From the NCBI RefSeq assembly GCF_963678545.1, contig NZ_OY782870.1, positions 2,046,001-2,110,000 of the forward strand: a stretch of DNA of 64,000 nucleotides, in the 5' to 3' direction. The notes below the pieces were generated by a model that saw only the letters and a program-made list of their open reading frames with translations, was not told where the DNA came from and did not search any database. Both the position numbers and the translations under genes were made by a program. Below, one piece after another: positions 34,545 to 44,394 of the stretch; within the stretch, counting starts at the first letter, position 1; the number at the start of each line of letters is the position of its first letter. Source of the DNA: an uncultured Methanomethylovorans sp. (lineage in GTDB: Archaea > Halobacteriota > Methanosarcinia > Methanosarcinales > Methanosarcinaceae).

Positions 34545-34925
34545 ATGAAAAAAATACTGGTTGTAGAGGACAATCCGGTAAATATGGAATTAACCGTTGA
34601 CTTGTTAGAATCCTTTGGTTACCTTGTAATCCAAGCAATCGATGGTTTCGAAGCCCTGGAAAAGGTCAAGGAGAAGAGGATTGACCTAATACTGTTAGAC
34701 ATCCAGCTTCCAAAGATGGATGGAATGGAGGTACTTTTGAGACTAAAGTCAAATCCTCAGACACAGGATATACCTGTAGTAGCTCTGACAGCTCACTCAA
34801 TGCGGGGAGATGAAGAACGTTTTATCGAAGCAGGATGTAGCGGGTATATTTCAAAGCCAATTGACATCCATTATTTCAGAGATACTGTTAGGTCCCATCT
34901 GGGAGAAGTTACTTTAGAAGACTAA
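34545..34925 (+). CDS. stand-alone receiver domain response regulator, second module
   Basis: This 126-residue CheY-like protein (MKKILVVEDNPVNMEL) has phosphoacceptor Asp52 (LILLDIQLPKMDG) and KP motif Lys in GYISKPID. The start ATG 34545 follows GTGA at a proper distance; GTG 34536 is an alternative. The product is strongly similar to the receiver at 25859 and, like it, sits directly before a sensor kinase. It has no output domain, so it likely acts by protein contact or as a phosphate relay. Confidence 0.9.
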   Translation: MKKILVVEDNPVNMELTVDLLESFGYLVIQAIDGFEALEKVKEKRIDLILLDIQLPKMDGMEVLLRLKSNPQTQDIPVVALTAHSMRGDEERFIEAGCSGYISKPIDIHYFRDTVRSHLGEVTLED

Positions 34926-34934
34926 GTGATACCT

Positions 34935-37184
34935 ATGCTTACGGGCGGAAACTTCCTTAATGCTTTTGTCAAAGGAAGTAGCCTTATTCTTCTTTTAATA
35001 CTTTTGTTTTCTTCTCTTGCAAGCTGTGAAGAGAATATTGTTAATATTGGTGTAATGGTTGGATCAGATGGTATCCATACAATGGATAATTGGACTGATA
35101 CGATCAATTATCTTAACTCTGAAAGCGACACCCATATATTTAAACTCGTTCCAATGCAATTTAATAACTTCAGTAAAATCGAAGCAAATGAGATTGATTT
35201 TTTCATCTGCAACCCTTGGATGTACGTAGAAGCTGAAAACAAATATGGTGTAGCAGCAATTGCGAGTCATAAACATAAGTGGAAAGATAAATATTATACA
35301 ACGTATGGTACTGTTTTTATAACTCAGGTTAACAGAACCGACATTAATTCCCTTGAAGATTTAAAAGATCATTCTTTTATGTATGTAGACAATGCTTCTT
35401 TTGCAAGTTATTTGATCACATTGCATGAACTGCAACAAATAGAAAGAGGGAGTAATACCAGTCAAAATCCAGATACACCTCCTCCACCCCCCTTGCCAAT
35501 CCATGGAATGCATGAAGATCTTTTAAAAAAGAGTCCATTTAAAACAGTTTCTTTTGGTGAAAATAGTGCTGCAGTTGTATTTGCCGTAAAAGATGGAAAA
35601 GTGGATGGAGGAGCTATTAAAACAGGAACTCTCGAAGAAATGGCTGCGAAAGGTTTGATCAACCTAGAAGATTTTAAAGTGCTTAACCAGCAACATGTGG
35701 AAGGTTTTCCGTTTCTTCTCAGTTCAAGGCTTTATCCTGAATGGGTATTTGCAAGAACCAATAACGTACCTGACGAAGTTGTAGAAGAAGTTGCAATTGC
35801 ACTTCTGAAGATGCCTGCTGAAGATGAAGGATGGACTGTTCCCCAGAATTATAATCATGTACGCGAACTTCTGATGGATCTGAGAATCGGATCATATAGA
35901 GATATTGGAAAAATGTCTCTTACTGATATCATAACGAGATATTGGTATTTTTTTGCTTTGATACTTATGCTTTTGTTTGTGATGGGATTAACGACTACAT
36001 ATATTGATTCAGTAAATAGAAATTATAAAAAGGAACTGGCAAACAGACAAAAGGCAGAACAATCATTGATAGAAAGTGAAGATAAATTCGCTAAGATAAG
36101 TACATCTGCTCAGGATGCGATCATAATGATCGATAACAAGGGTCTGGTCACATTCTGGAATCGTGCTGCTGAGAAGATGTTTGATTATACTAAAGAAGAG
36201 GTTTTGGGTAAAGACCTCCACAGCCTGATAGCTCCTGACGAATACAAAGATGGCTATAAACAGGGCTTTGCAGGATTTGTGGCTGAAGGCAAAGGAACAG
36301 CTCTCGGACAAACTATATCTCTTAAAGCCAAGAAAAAAACAGGCGAGGAATTCCCAGTAGAATTATCACTATCCTCTTTCGTACTGAAAGATGGAACCTG
36401 GAATGCTGCGGGGATTATTCGGGATATTACATACAGAAAGAAGACTGAGGAGGCCCTGGTCGATGCAAGAATAACTGCTGAATCAGCTAACCGTACCAAG
36501 AGTGAATTCCTTGCCAACATGAGCCATGAATTACGTACACCTCTTAACTCTATTATCGGTTTTTCAGATATGTTGCTTGAAAAGACTACAGGGGACCTCA
36601 ATGAAAAACAAATCAAATATCTAAGAAATATATCTACTAGTGGTCGCCACCTTCTTACTCTTATCAATGATATACTTGATCTGTCAAAAGTAGATGCAGG
36701 AAAAATGCAAATTTCTTATGAGAATTGTTCTATAAATGAAGTTTATACAGATATCAAGAATACGTTATCCAATTTTGCCATTTCAAAGTCCATTACACTG
36801 AATTTTGAAATAGAAGCTAATCTTACTGAGATCTATGCAGACAAATTGAAATTGAAGCAAATTATGTATAATCTTGTAAGTAATGCTATTAAATTCACAC
36901 CTGAACATGGATCAGTACATATTATAGCATCTGCAAGATCTAATATGTTACATATGGAAGTAAGAGATACAGGCATAGGCATAAGTGCCGAGGATCAGAA
37001 AAAGTTATTCTCTGCTTTCACACAATTGGATTCAACATACAGTCGCAAATATCAGGGAACTGGTCTTGGCCTTGTGCTGGTAAAAAAATTTGTTGAAATG
37101 CACGGAGGCAGAGTGTGGGTGGAAAGTGAGATCGCAAAAGGATCGAGCTTTGCATTTGAGATGCCCATCACAAAAAAGACATAA
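34935..37184 (+). CDS. sensor kinase with PhnD/TtrS-like extracellular binding domain, PAS, HisKA, HATPase
   Basis: This product of about 749 residues has an N-terminal signal or anchor helix (LILLLILLFSSLASC), then a phosphonate-binding-protein-like domain (about 35-325; NIGVMVGSDGI, FFICNPWMYVEAE, DHSFMYVDNASFASYL, FAVKDGKVDGGAIKTG). A proline-rich insert (PDTPPPPPLP) interrupts it. A transmembrane helix (about 340-360) is followed by PAS (about 380-495; FWNRAAEKMFDYTKEE), HisKA (His531) and HATPase. TtrS-type kinases sense tetrathionate with such a domain; the ligand here is unknown. The start is either GTG 34926, right at the preceding stop, or ATG 34935, which I favour. Confidence 0.87.
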   Translation: MLTGGNFLNAFVKGSSLILLLILLFSSLASCEENIVNIGVMVGSDGIHTMDNWTDTINYLNSESDTHIFKLVPMQFNNFSKIEANEIDFFICNPWMYVEAENKYGVAAIASHKHKWKDKYYTTYGTVFITQVNRTDINSLEDLKDHSFMYVDNASFASYLITLHELQQIERGSNTSQNPDTPPPPPLPIHGMHEDLLKKSPFKTVSFGENSAAVVFAVKDGKVDGGAIKTGTLEEMAAKGLINLEDFKVLNQQHVEGFPFLLSSRLYPEWVFARTNNVPDEVVEEVAIALLKMPAEDEGWTVPQNYNHVRELLMDLRIGSYRDIGKMSLTDIITRYWYFFALILMLLFVMGLTTTYIDSVNRNYKKELANRQKAEQSLIESEDKFAKISTSAQDAIIMIDNKGLVTFWNRAAEKMFDYTKEEVLGKDLHSLIAPDEYKDGYKQGFAGFVAEGKGTALGQTISLKAKKKTGEEFPVELSLSSFVLKDGTWNAAGIIRDITYRKKTEEALVDARITAESANRTKSEFLANMSHELRTPLNSIIGFSDMLLEKTTGDLNEKQIKYLRNISTSGRHLLTLINDILDLSKVDAGKMQISYENCSINEVYTDIKNTLSNFAISKSITLNFEIEANLTEIYADKLKLKQIMYNLVSNAIKFTPEHGSVHIIASARSNMLHMEVRDTGIGISAEDQKKLFSAFTQLDSTYSRKYQGTGLGLVLVKKFVEMHGGRVWVESEIAKGSSFAFEMPITKKT

Positions 37185-37202
37185 GTCGATTGCAATCAGT
37201 GA

Positions 37203-39698
37203 TTATACTCCCTTAAAGAAATGTCCTGATGAGACCATCTCGCCTTTGTAAAATATTGGTTTTACTCTTTTCTTATCCAACGCCAGCCTGTAGTTTCTGG
37301 TGATGTCCCTTATAGCTTTACCCTTGTACAAGGACAGGTCCAACCTCAAAACATGCACACCCGAAGAAAGGAGTTGGCCCACATGTTCTACCATGTTCAA
37401 CACATTTGAATCATATATAAGAGTCCTATTGCCTATTCTTTTGACTGGGAATTCATTACCTTGCTGATCTTCCAGATATGCTTCACTATCCTCTCCAAGC
37501 AATTTCCTAGCTGCTGCCGGCCCGAGCAGATCATTATTGGTAATGAGCATAAGTTCTCTGCCATGTACCAAGATCTCTAATTGGCCGGGATACTTACAGG
37601 TTTCCAATGCCTTGCAAACATTCTCAATCTCTTCAAGATTGAGTTCACTGGAAAGAGTAACACGATAGGCTCCGCAAGTATAGAAACAGGAAACAGTATG
37701 TGAATTAAATATATTGAACTCTTTCTGAGCTGTAAAAGGCATATTGAGTTCCATAGCAAGTTGAACAGTTCCAAGATTTGAGCAGGCGAGCTTATAGCCA
37801 ACGTTCTTTACTGCTGTAAAAAGAGGCTTGAGAACTTCCATTTCATGGTCATGGGTAATCTGAGGTGTAATGAACACTACTTCAACACCTTTTGTTTTGA
37901 TCTCCTGCAGAGCTTCAGAATTATTTTCCTGAAATAGCTCCTCAAAACAATCAATTGGTAAGTATACTATGTCAGCACCATTTCTCGCAGCCAGGAACAA
38001 AGATCCAACATCACATACTTCCACACTTAGTAGTTTTTTTTCATTTTTTTGTTCACTGGATTCAGTAGAGAGATTATAGGTACAGGAACTTGTATCGGAT
38101 ATCTGAGAAAAGGTAGATGTTCGTTTGGAACTTTGCAGCACATTATGTCTAAGTTTTTCCAGTGCACTGCGTCTGGCTGAGGTAAGTACGCCGACGGGTA
38201 TGAATATTCCATTATCGGCTTCTATTACTATAGAGCCAGCATAATATGGAGTATCACCCAGTTTATCTATGGCCTTTCTGATTTGATCTTGTGTTGTGGG
38301 TGCACTTTTGGCTTCTTGTATCAGGTATTCATCGATATATTCAACAGTACACCTATTCTCAGTAACCTTTAGTGAAAGTGGCTGGTCCTTAAAAGCTCTT
38401 ACGTGGATAACCACCGGAAGTTTGATCATTTCCAGCTTCTGCAGATCATCCAATAGCTCAATATCTGTGGAAAGGTACACCTCATCGCCAGTTCTCACAG
38501 CTTTTGCTGTTTTGGAACTAATCTGCAATATGACAGTAGTGCCTTTTTCCGCTCTTTCAACCTTGTTACGGTTAAGGAGCTCAATAGCATTGACCTTCGA
38601 GCCAAGCATTTTAGTATTGGTATTGATACTCACACCATCGTTAACATGCACATTGTCTTCCAGAAGCATTTTGATACCGGCAATGTGTTCTCCATATCTG
38701 ATTTCTTTTACTTTACCAAGAAGAACACCGTAATTAGAGCTGTATTTGGCATGTGTTACATCATCTGCCCCAAGCACAAAACCATCAGTGAAACCCCGGT
38801 AAAACAACTTAGCAAGTTCTTTCTTCATGGCAAGGAGTTCAGTTTCTTCAAGGTTTTTCCCGCTGGCACATACCTTTTCCACAGCGGTCTTATAAGCCCT
38901 GGAACTGGCTGTAACATATTCAGGCTTTTTCATCCTGCCTTCGATCTTAAGGCTCTCCACACCGGTATTTAATATTTCCTTGATTCCACCAAGAGTACAC
39001 AGCTCAGCACAGCTGATAGGATATAACCCACCTATCAGATTACTGACATCCCTACCATCGACAAATACTCTGTAACGCCTGCGACAGGGCTGAGCGCATG
39101 CGCCTCTGTTTGCACTGCGATCGGTGATAAAACTACTAAAAAGGCATCTGCCTGAATAAGAATAGCATAAAGCACCATGTACAAATATCTCAGCACTTAG
39201 ATCAGTATTTTCTATAATATGCTTTAGCTCATTTGTTGTAAGCTCACGGGAAAGAATGACACGGGAAACGCCCATTTGTTCCAAGAAGTGTACTCCAGCA
39301 GTGTTGTGCACAGTGACCTGTGTACTAATATGCAAAGGAAGGTCCGGATATCTGTGGTGAAGTATATCTACAAGTCCCAGATCCTCAATGATTACTGCAT
39401 CTATACCCATGACATAGGAACGATCAACAATCTCAAACACCAATGGAAGCTCGTGTTCCTTGACAGGGATATTCAGTGCCAGAAATACCAAAACATTATA
39501 AGAATGAGCAAGATCTATACTTTCTTCGAGGTTCTCCAAGGTAAAGTTAGTAGCACCCTGGCGTGCGTTGAACTCACCAACACCCAGATATATAGCATCG
39601 GCTCCTCCTTTGATAGCTGCCTTCAATGCTTCTATATCACCGGCAGGAGCCAGTATCTCTGGTATTCTGCATTTTTTTTCAATTGCTGGCGCACTCAT
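37203..39698 (-). CDS. U32 family peptidase-like protein with DUF3656 region
   Basis: This 831-residue protein has an N-terminal U32 barrel (about 10-330; PEILAPAGDIEALKAAIKGGADAIYLG, HISTQVTVHNTAGVHFLEQMGVSRVILSRE in two parts) and the Cys-rich signature ALCYSYSGRCLFSSF ... RGACAQPCRRRY, which in homologs binds an iron-sulfur cluster. DUF3656-like and second partial U32 units follow (about 380-800). Bacterial relatives (RlhA, TrhP) hydroxylate rRNA or tRNA from prephenate-derived chemistry rather than cut protein, so a role in RNA modification is more likely than proteolysis. It is a single gene, convergent with the kinase at 34935. Confidence 0.87.
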   Translation of the reverse strand: MSAPAIEKKCRIPEILAPAGDIEALKAAIKGGADAIYLGVGEFNARQGATNFTLENLEESIDLAHSYNVLVFLALNIPVKEHELPLVFEIVDRSYVMGIDAVIIEDLGLVDILHHRYPDLPLHISTQVTVHNTAGVHFLEQMGVSRVILSRELTTNELKHIIENTDLSAEIFVHGALCYSYSGRCLFSSFITDRSANRGACAQPCRRRYRVFVDGRDVSNLIGGLYPISCAELCTLGGIKEILNTGVESLKIEGRMKKPEYVTASSRAYKTAVEKVCASGKNLEETELLAMKKELAKLFYRGFTDGFVLGADDVTHAKYSSNYGVLLGKVKEIRYGEHIAGIKMLLEDNVHVNDGVSINTNTKMLGSKVNAIELLNRNKVERAEKGTTVILQISSKTAKAVRTGDEVYLSTDIELLDDLQKLEMIKLPVVIHVRAFKDQPLSLKVTENRCTVEYIDEYLIQEAKSAPTTQDQIRKAIDKLGDTPYYAGSIVIEADNGIFIPVGVLTSARRSALEKLRHNVLQSSKRTSTFSQISDTSSCTYNLSTESSEQKNEKKLLSVEVCDVGSLFLAARNGADIVYLPIDCFEELFQENNSEALQEIKTKGVEVVFITPQITHDHEMEVLKPLFTAVKNVGYKLACSNLGTVQLAMELNMPFTAQKEFNIFNSHTVSCFYTCGAYRVTLSSELNLEEIENVCKALETCKYPGQLEILVHGRELMLITNNDLLGPAAARKLLGEDSEAYLEDQQGNEFPVKRIGNRTLIYDSNVLNMVEHVGQLLSSGVHVLRLDLSLYKGKAIRDITRNYRLALDKKRVKPIFYKGEMVSSGHFFKGV

Positions 39699-39795
39699 TT
39701 TTCCCGTATCCTTAGTTAAAGTACTTTGCTTTCTTCAAGTGAAGGGACTTTCACTATAAAAAGGTTGACAGATGAACAGATAAGCATATTTACAG

Positions 39796-40542
39796 ATGCC
39801 AACATGTAATCTGAATAGAATACGTACATTGTTTGTGGATTCAAGAATTGTGAGGGATAATTTGTTGGAAGGAATAAAAGTTATAATGCACAACGCTATC
39901 AGCCTTGACGGCTCAATTCTGCATTTCGAACCTAACTTAGGACTATTCTATCAGATCAGTGCCGGTTTCAATGCAGATATGGTATTGGTAGGTTCCAACA
40001 CCGCCAAAACAGGTATAGAAATGTTCTATCCTAAGCCTCCAAAAGAAGAAGCTTCAGACTATTCAAAGCCCCTTGATAAATCTCAATACTGCGTACCTTG
40101 GGTAATACCAGACTCAAAGGGCGCGCTAAAAGGAATGCTGCATATATTGAGAAGATACGAACACTGCAGGGACATTATAATACTACTTTCAGAAAGCACG
40201 CCGAAATCATACATCAAATACCTTGAAGAAAGAAATTATGATCATTTCTTCGTGGGACATAACCACGTAGACCTGAACAAAGCCCTTGAACTGGTATTTC
40301 AAAGGTATGGGATCAAAACAATAACTACAGATGCTGGTGTGACTCTCAATTGCCAACTTCTTGAACAGGGACTGATAGATGAAATAAGCCTGGTAATATC
40401 TCCGGTTATTGTCGGGAACATTTCTGTCAATTTATTTAGCAAACTGCATTCTCCAACTGGAGGAATGAAGCTTGAAATGGTAAAACACGAGGTTATGGAA
40501 AATGATCATCTCTGGCTTATGTATCGTGTGAAATATGAGTGA
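39796..40542 (+). CDS. RibD C-terminal/dihydrofolate-reductase-like protein
   Basis: This protein has up to 248 residues with the DHFR-like fold of RibD C-terminal domains: MHNAISLDGSI, NADMVLVGSNTAKTG, GIKTITTDAGVTLNCQLLEQGL and IDEISLVISPVIVGN. Members reduce the pyrimidine intermediate of riboflavin synthesis or related pteridines with NADPH. Some positions of the standard enzyme are diverged, so it may act on another substrate. The true start is unsure: the frame opens at ATG 39796 without a clear site, while GAGGGAT at 39851 precedes TTG codons some 25 residues before the core. A DJ-1 gene follows after 26 bases. Confidence 0.72.
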   Translation: MPTCNLNRIRTLFVDSRIVRDNLLEGIKVIMHNAISLDGSILHFEPNLGLFYQISAGFNADMVLVGSNTAKTGIEMFYPKPPKEEASDYSKPLDKSQYCVPWVIPDSKGALKGMLHILRRYEHCRDIIILLSESTPKSYIKYLEERNYDHFFVGHNHVDLNKALELVFQRYGIKTITTDAGVTLNCQLLEQGLIDEISLVISPVIVGNISVNLFSKLHSPTGGMKLEMVKHEVMENDHLWLMYRVKYE

Positions 40543-40568
40543 TCGACCATTAAGAAGAGGAATCAATA

Positions 40569-41198
40569 ATGAATAAAATCGCTTACTTGTATGTGTTTGA
40601 TACTATGGCTGACTGGGAGATTGGCTACCTAACTGCTGAATTGCATTCAGGACGTTATTTTAAGAAAGGGATGACAAGATATGCACTAAAAACCGTCGGT
40701 TTGACGATGGATCCTATAGTTACCATGGGTGGCGTGCATATAATACCGGATATTACAGTTGAAGCCTGCACTGCTGATAATGCCGGTATTTTGATCTTGC
40801 CTGGCGGCGATACATGGCTTGAACCGATCGACAACCCAATAATGGAAAAAGTAAAAGAATTTCTTGTTGCCAACGTATTCGTTGCTGCGATTTGCGGTGC
40901 AACAATAAGTTTGGCTCGGGCTGGTTTGTTAGATAATCGCAATCATACAAGCAATGATCTTGGTTATGTGAAAACAGTTTCCCCAAATTATACCGGTGAA
41001 GCATTCTATCTTCAGGAACCCGCAGTTACAGATGGGAAGCTCATCACTGCCTCAGGAATTGCTCCTCTTGAATTTACTCGCGAGGTACTGAAGAAGCTAG
41101 ATGTATTTTCTCTTCAAACACTTGAAGCGTGGTATAAGCTGTATCTGACACATGATGCAAAGTACTTCTATGAACTCATGGATTCCTTGCAGAATTGA
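40569..41198 (+). CDS. DJ-1/PfpI family (class I glutamine amidotransferase-like) protein
   Basis: This 209-residue protein has the nucleophile elbow AAICGATISLARAGLLD (Cys109) and GILILPGGDTW, typical of the DJ-1/PfpI superfamily, closest to the YdeA/YoaZ group that lacks the amidotransferase partner. Members act as chaperones, deglycases or hydrolases on reactive carbonyl adducts; the exact role here is open. AAGAGG precedes the ATG. It is probably co-transcribed with the RibD-like gene. Confidence 0.85.
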   Translation: MNKIAYLYVFDTMADWEIGYLTAELHSGRYFKKGMTRYALKTVGLTMDPIVTMGGVHIIPDITVEACTADNAGILILPGGDTWLEPIDNPIMEKVKEFLVANVFVAAICGATISLARAGLLDNRNHTSNDLGYVKTVSPNYTGEAFYLQEPAVTDGKLITASGIAPLEFTREVLKKLDVFSLQTLEAWYKLYLTHDAKYFYELMDSLQN

Positions 41199-41292
41199 GT
41201 TAATTGAAATTTCATCTTATATAAGCAATCTTCAAATAATTGAAATTTTAGAGTAATAAAGTACAAAGAATGAAGATTAATGAGGAAATTGC

Positions 41293-42333
41293 ATGAATAA
41301 AGTTTTACTACTACTAATCCTGGCACTTAGCCTGATAGTTGCAGGCTGCACTGAAAAGCCAATAGAAACACCAAATATTTCCGAAGAGACTACTACAATT
41401 ACTCATCTTACCTACGGCGGATTTGTGATGACTAATATGGCCTTTCAGGAACTTGTGATAAATGATACCTCTGTAGTTCTTAGTTATTATGGCCCGAGCC
41501 ATGAGTTAACGCAAAGGTTCATCAAACCATTAAACGCAAGTACTCGTTCAAATCTACTGCAACTTTTTAGTGATAGTGATTTTCTGGAAATGAATGACAC
41601 GTATGCACCTCAAGAAGGCCAACCAGTAGTTACAGATGTCGGTACTCTGGAGATTAGCCTGCAGCAGACAGATCTCAACAAGACTGTTAAAGTGGAACCA
41701 TATTCGCAGGAATATATGCCAAAGGGTCTGCAGAATATAGATCAGGCATTGGTTGACCTGAAACAGTATGCCCTTACTATATCTGGCACAGAGGCAGAGA
41801 CCATTGCAGAAGATTGGATCAAAAATGCACCTACCTATAAGTATGATGGTTCCAACCTGACTTTGATAAACCATGTTACCATGGAATCTTTCCCTGAACA
41901 GCATAGTCTTACTTATAGTTTCATGAGTAGTCATGCAGGTTATGGAAACCGTTCAGATCAAATGACAGCTGAGGCCATAACCAATCACACCTTGAATATC
42001 AATATGTATCAGGGATTAGTCACATCAGCTATAATTGATGACGTCTGGGATGAAATGAACCAGCAGATGATAGAAAGCGAGCGTACAACGCTGGAATATA
42101 AAAATATACTCTGCAATGAGACACCCTGGGCAAAATGGTATGGTGAAGGAAATATTCAGTTCTTCAAAGAACCAACAGAATCCGAACTTATTGTTGCATA
42201 TTATAGTAATGTTTACGGCATTGAGGTGACGGATATAACAGTTGATGGCAACGCTGAACAATGCTCCTATAATCTGCAGGTTCTGCCAGATGCTGTGCAG
42301 GCAATGAAAGATATGGGATGGCAGAAGACATAA
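41293..42333 (+). CDS. secreted lipoprotein of unknown function
   Basis: This 346-residue protein has a signal peptide and lipobox (ALSLIVAGC, Cys19), then two parts. Residues about 35-150 hold a beta-rich segment (THLTYGGFVMTNMAFQELVI, STRSNLLQLFSDSDFLEMND) seen in DUF6438-like lipoproteins. Residues about 165-340 form a second domain with many Asn/Thr sites, ending QVLPDAVQAMKDMGWQ. It should be anchored outside the cell membrane. No enzyme motif is visible. It stands alone, with the convergent histidine kinase after it. Confidence 0.65.
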   Translation: MNKVLLLLILALSLIVAGCTEKPIETPNISEETTTITHLTYGGFVMTNMAFQELVINDTSVVLSYYGPSHELTQRFIKPLNASTRSNLLQLFSDSDFLEMNDTYAPQEGQPVVTDVGTLEISLQQTDLNKTVKVEPYSQEYMPKGLQNIDQALVDLKQYALTISGTEAETIAEDWIKNAPTYKYDGSNLTLINHVTMESFPEQHSLTYSFMSSHAGYGNRSDQMTAEAITNHTLNINMYQGLVTSAIIDDVWDEMNQQMIESERTTLEYKNILCNETPWAKWYGEGNIQFFKEPTESELIVAYYSNVYGIEVTDITVDGNAEQCSYNLQVLPDAVQAMKDMGWQKT

Positions 42334-42357
42334 TCTTCCATCTCTTTTATATATAAT

Positions 42358-44025
42358 TTATGCTTTTGAGCAGAGCAAATTAGACTGCTGATGAACTTTT
42401 ACATTTTTGTCTGTAGCCGAATATGGTGATGTAGTATTATCTTGAATAGGCAATGCTAGAGTAAAAGTACTACCTTTTCCAGGTTCACTTTCCACATGGA
42501 TAGATCCCCCGTGCAATTCAGCAAGTTCTTTTGTCAAGGCAAGCCCAAGGCCTGTGCCTTCATACTGTCTTGAACAGAACGAATCGAGCTGAGTGAATGG
42601 TTTGAAAAGTTTGTCAAGATCATTAGCAGGTATTCCAATACCAGTATCTTTTACAGATATATAGGCCATTTTATAGTCTTCTCTTGTTTCAATGGTTACT
42701 GAACCACCACTCTCCGTAAATTTAATAGCATTACCAATTAGATTATACAATATTTGCCTAAGTTTTGCTTTATCAGCTTGTACTGCTCCGAATTGCGAAT
42801 CTGGCTGAAGTTTCAGTATTACCTCTTTACTTGCTGCAAGATACTGCATAGCAGAGATCATTTCATCCACAATATCTTTTAAATATATTTTCTCTTTATA
42901 CAGTTGCATTTTTCCAGATTCAACTTTCGCTATATCTAAAATTGCATTAATTAATGTCAAGAGATGTTTTCCACTATTGGATATATTTTTGATATATTTT
43001 GCCTGTTTTTCGTTGATCTGACCAAAATATCCCTCCGAAAGTACTTCTGAGAAACCTATGATCGAGTTAAGTGGCGTTCTTAATTCATGGCTCATGGTAG
43101 CAAGAAATTCGCTTTTTGTACGATTGGAGTTCTCAGCGGCAATTTTAGCTTTCAATAATTCGTCTTCATTATTTTTGCGTTCAGTGATATCTGTGCAGAA
43201 ACAAATGATCTGTTCTTCAGATAATTTCACAGTTTCAACTGTCATATAAAATTTACTTCTATCTTTTTTAAGAAAGCAGAATTCTCCAGTTGATCTGCCT
43301 GTATTAAGAAAATTTTTAAATGAGTTAATAGCATCTTCTTTAGATTCAGGAGCATATAGCTCTAGTCGATGCATATTCAACAATTCATCTTTAGAGTATC
43401 CGGTTATCGCGCATGCTGATGGATTTACATCAATGTACCTGCCAGAACTATCTGCCACAAAAATAAGTTGAGGAGAGTTATTAATATAGGCACGATACTT
43501 TTTCTCACTTTCCTGCAGCACTTGTTCCGACATTTTCTGTTCATGGATATCAGTAGAGATTTCAAATCTTACCATCTTTCCATCTGGCCACTTTATAGCT
43601 TTATCTGTGCAACGATACCATCGATTATCAACACAATTTTGTAATTCCCTGACATATGTTTGGCCCAGATTGTCTCCAAAAATTCGGCTATTAGTGCAAA
43701 AAGAGCATGGTTGGCTAAATTTTTGAAATACAGAATGACATTTTTTCCCCACTATTTCTGTTCCATATTTTTTTTTCAGCGGCGAGTTAACAAATAATAT
43801 TTCATAATTCAATGGGTCACAAACAGAAACTGGATTGTCAAAGGCTTCCAAGATTGAAAGAAGTTGTTCATTTGTTTTAGCAAGCTCACTCAGAAGTATT
43901 GCACTTCCATTAATTTTTTTTATGTTTTGCTTTTTAAACGAATTGGATTCAAGCTCAATAAGACGTGCTCTTAATTCCCCCACTTCCTTTAGAAGCTCCT
44001 CTTTTGTTTTTTCCGCATCGTTCAT
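42358..44025 (-). CDS. soluble PAS-PAS sensor histidine kinase
   Basis: This product of about 555 residues from ATG 44025 (MNDAEKTKEELLKEVGELRARLIELE), with GAGG upstream, starts with a coiled coil (about 1-60). PAS 1 follows (about 60-175) and has a Cys-rich end (KCHSVFQKFSQPCSFC), a pattern in which Cys may bind metal or sense redox. PAS 2 (about 180-295), HisKA (His313 in MSHELRTPLN) and HATPase (LIGNAIKFTES, DTGIGIP, GTGLGLALTKELAELH) complete it. No transmembrane helix is seen once this start is used, so it senses an internal cue. It has no adjacent receiver gene. Confidence 0.85.
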   Translation of the reverse strand: MNDAEKTKEELLKEVGELRARLIELESNSFKKQNIKKINGSAILLSELAKTNEQLLSILEAFDNPVSVCDPLNYEILFVNSPLKKKYGTEIVGKKCHSVFQKFSQPCSFCTNSRIFGDNLGQTYVRELQNCVDNRWYRCTDKAIKWPDGKMVRFEISTDIHEQKMSEQVLQESEKKYRAYINNSPQLIFVADSSGRYIDVNPSACAITGYSKDELLNMHRLELYAPESKEDAINSFKNFLNTGRSTGEFCFLKKDRSKFYMTVETVKLSEEQIICFCTDITERKNNEDELLKAKIAAENSNRTKSEFLATMSHELRTPLNSIIGFSEVLSEGYFGQINEKQAKYIKNISNSGKHLLTLINAILDIAKVESGKMQLYKEKIYLKDIVDEMISAMQYLAASKEVILKLQPDSQFGAVQADKAKLRQILYNLIGNAIKFTESGGSVTIETREDYKMAYISVKDTGIGIPANDLDKLFKPFTQLDSFCSRQYEGTGLGLALTKELAELHGGSIHVESEPGKGSTFTLALPIQDNTTSPYSATDKNVKVHQQSNLLCSKA

Positions 44026-44394
44026 TTTCTTTAACCTCATGAAGGTAACCAATGAATTACTAATCTTGACTCTCCGATTAGACCTATATATAAGTAGAGT
44101 TATATAAAACAATACTATATACATATAGCAGGGTGTTAATTGCCCTATGAAATAATATGGGACTAAAATACCTGCAGGTACTCATAAAAAAAAGAAGGTA
44201 AGTCCATACTCAATAAATATAAAACATGAATACCTTTTTATTATCATATATTTTCTAATAAAGACTCGATCTTATATTTCAACATTTGGCAAAAAAAATG
44301 AAAAATTAACATTACTATCGATATGTTTAACAATATGTTTGTGTTCAATGTCTAGAACCTTTTATAATAATAATGATTCAATAATGAGGATAAT
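44026..44394. other. divergent promoter region before the phosphorylase gene
   Basis: This region is strongly AT-rich, with TATAAAACAATACTATATAC near 44100 (toward the kinase) and TTTTATAATAATAATG near 44361 (toward the phosphorylase). No gene or RNA was recognised. Confidence 0.35.
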
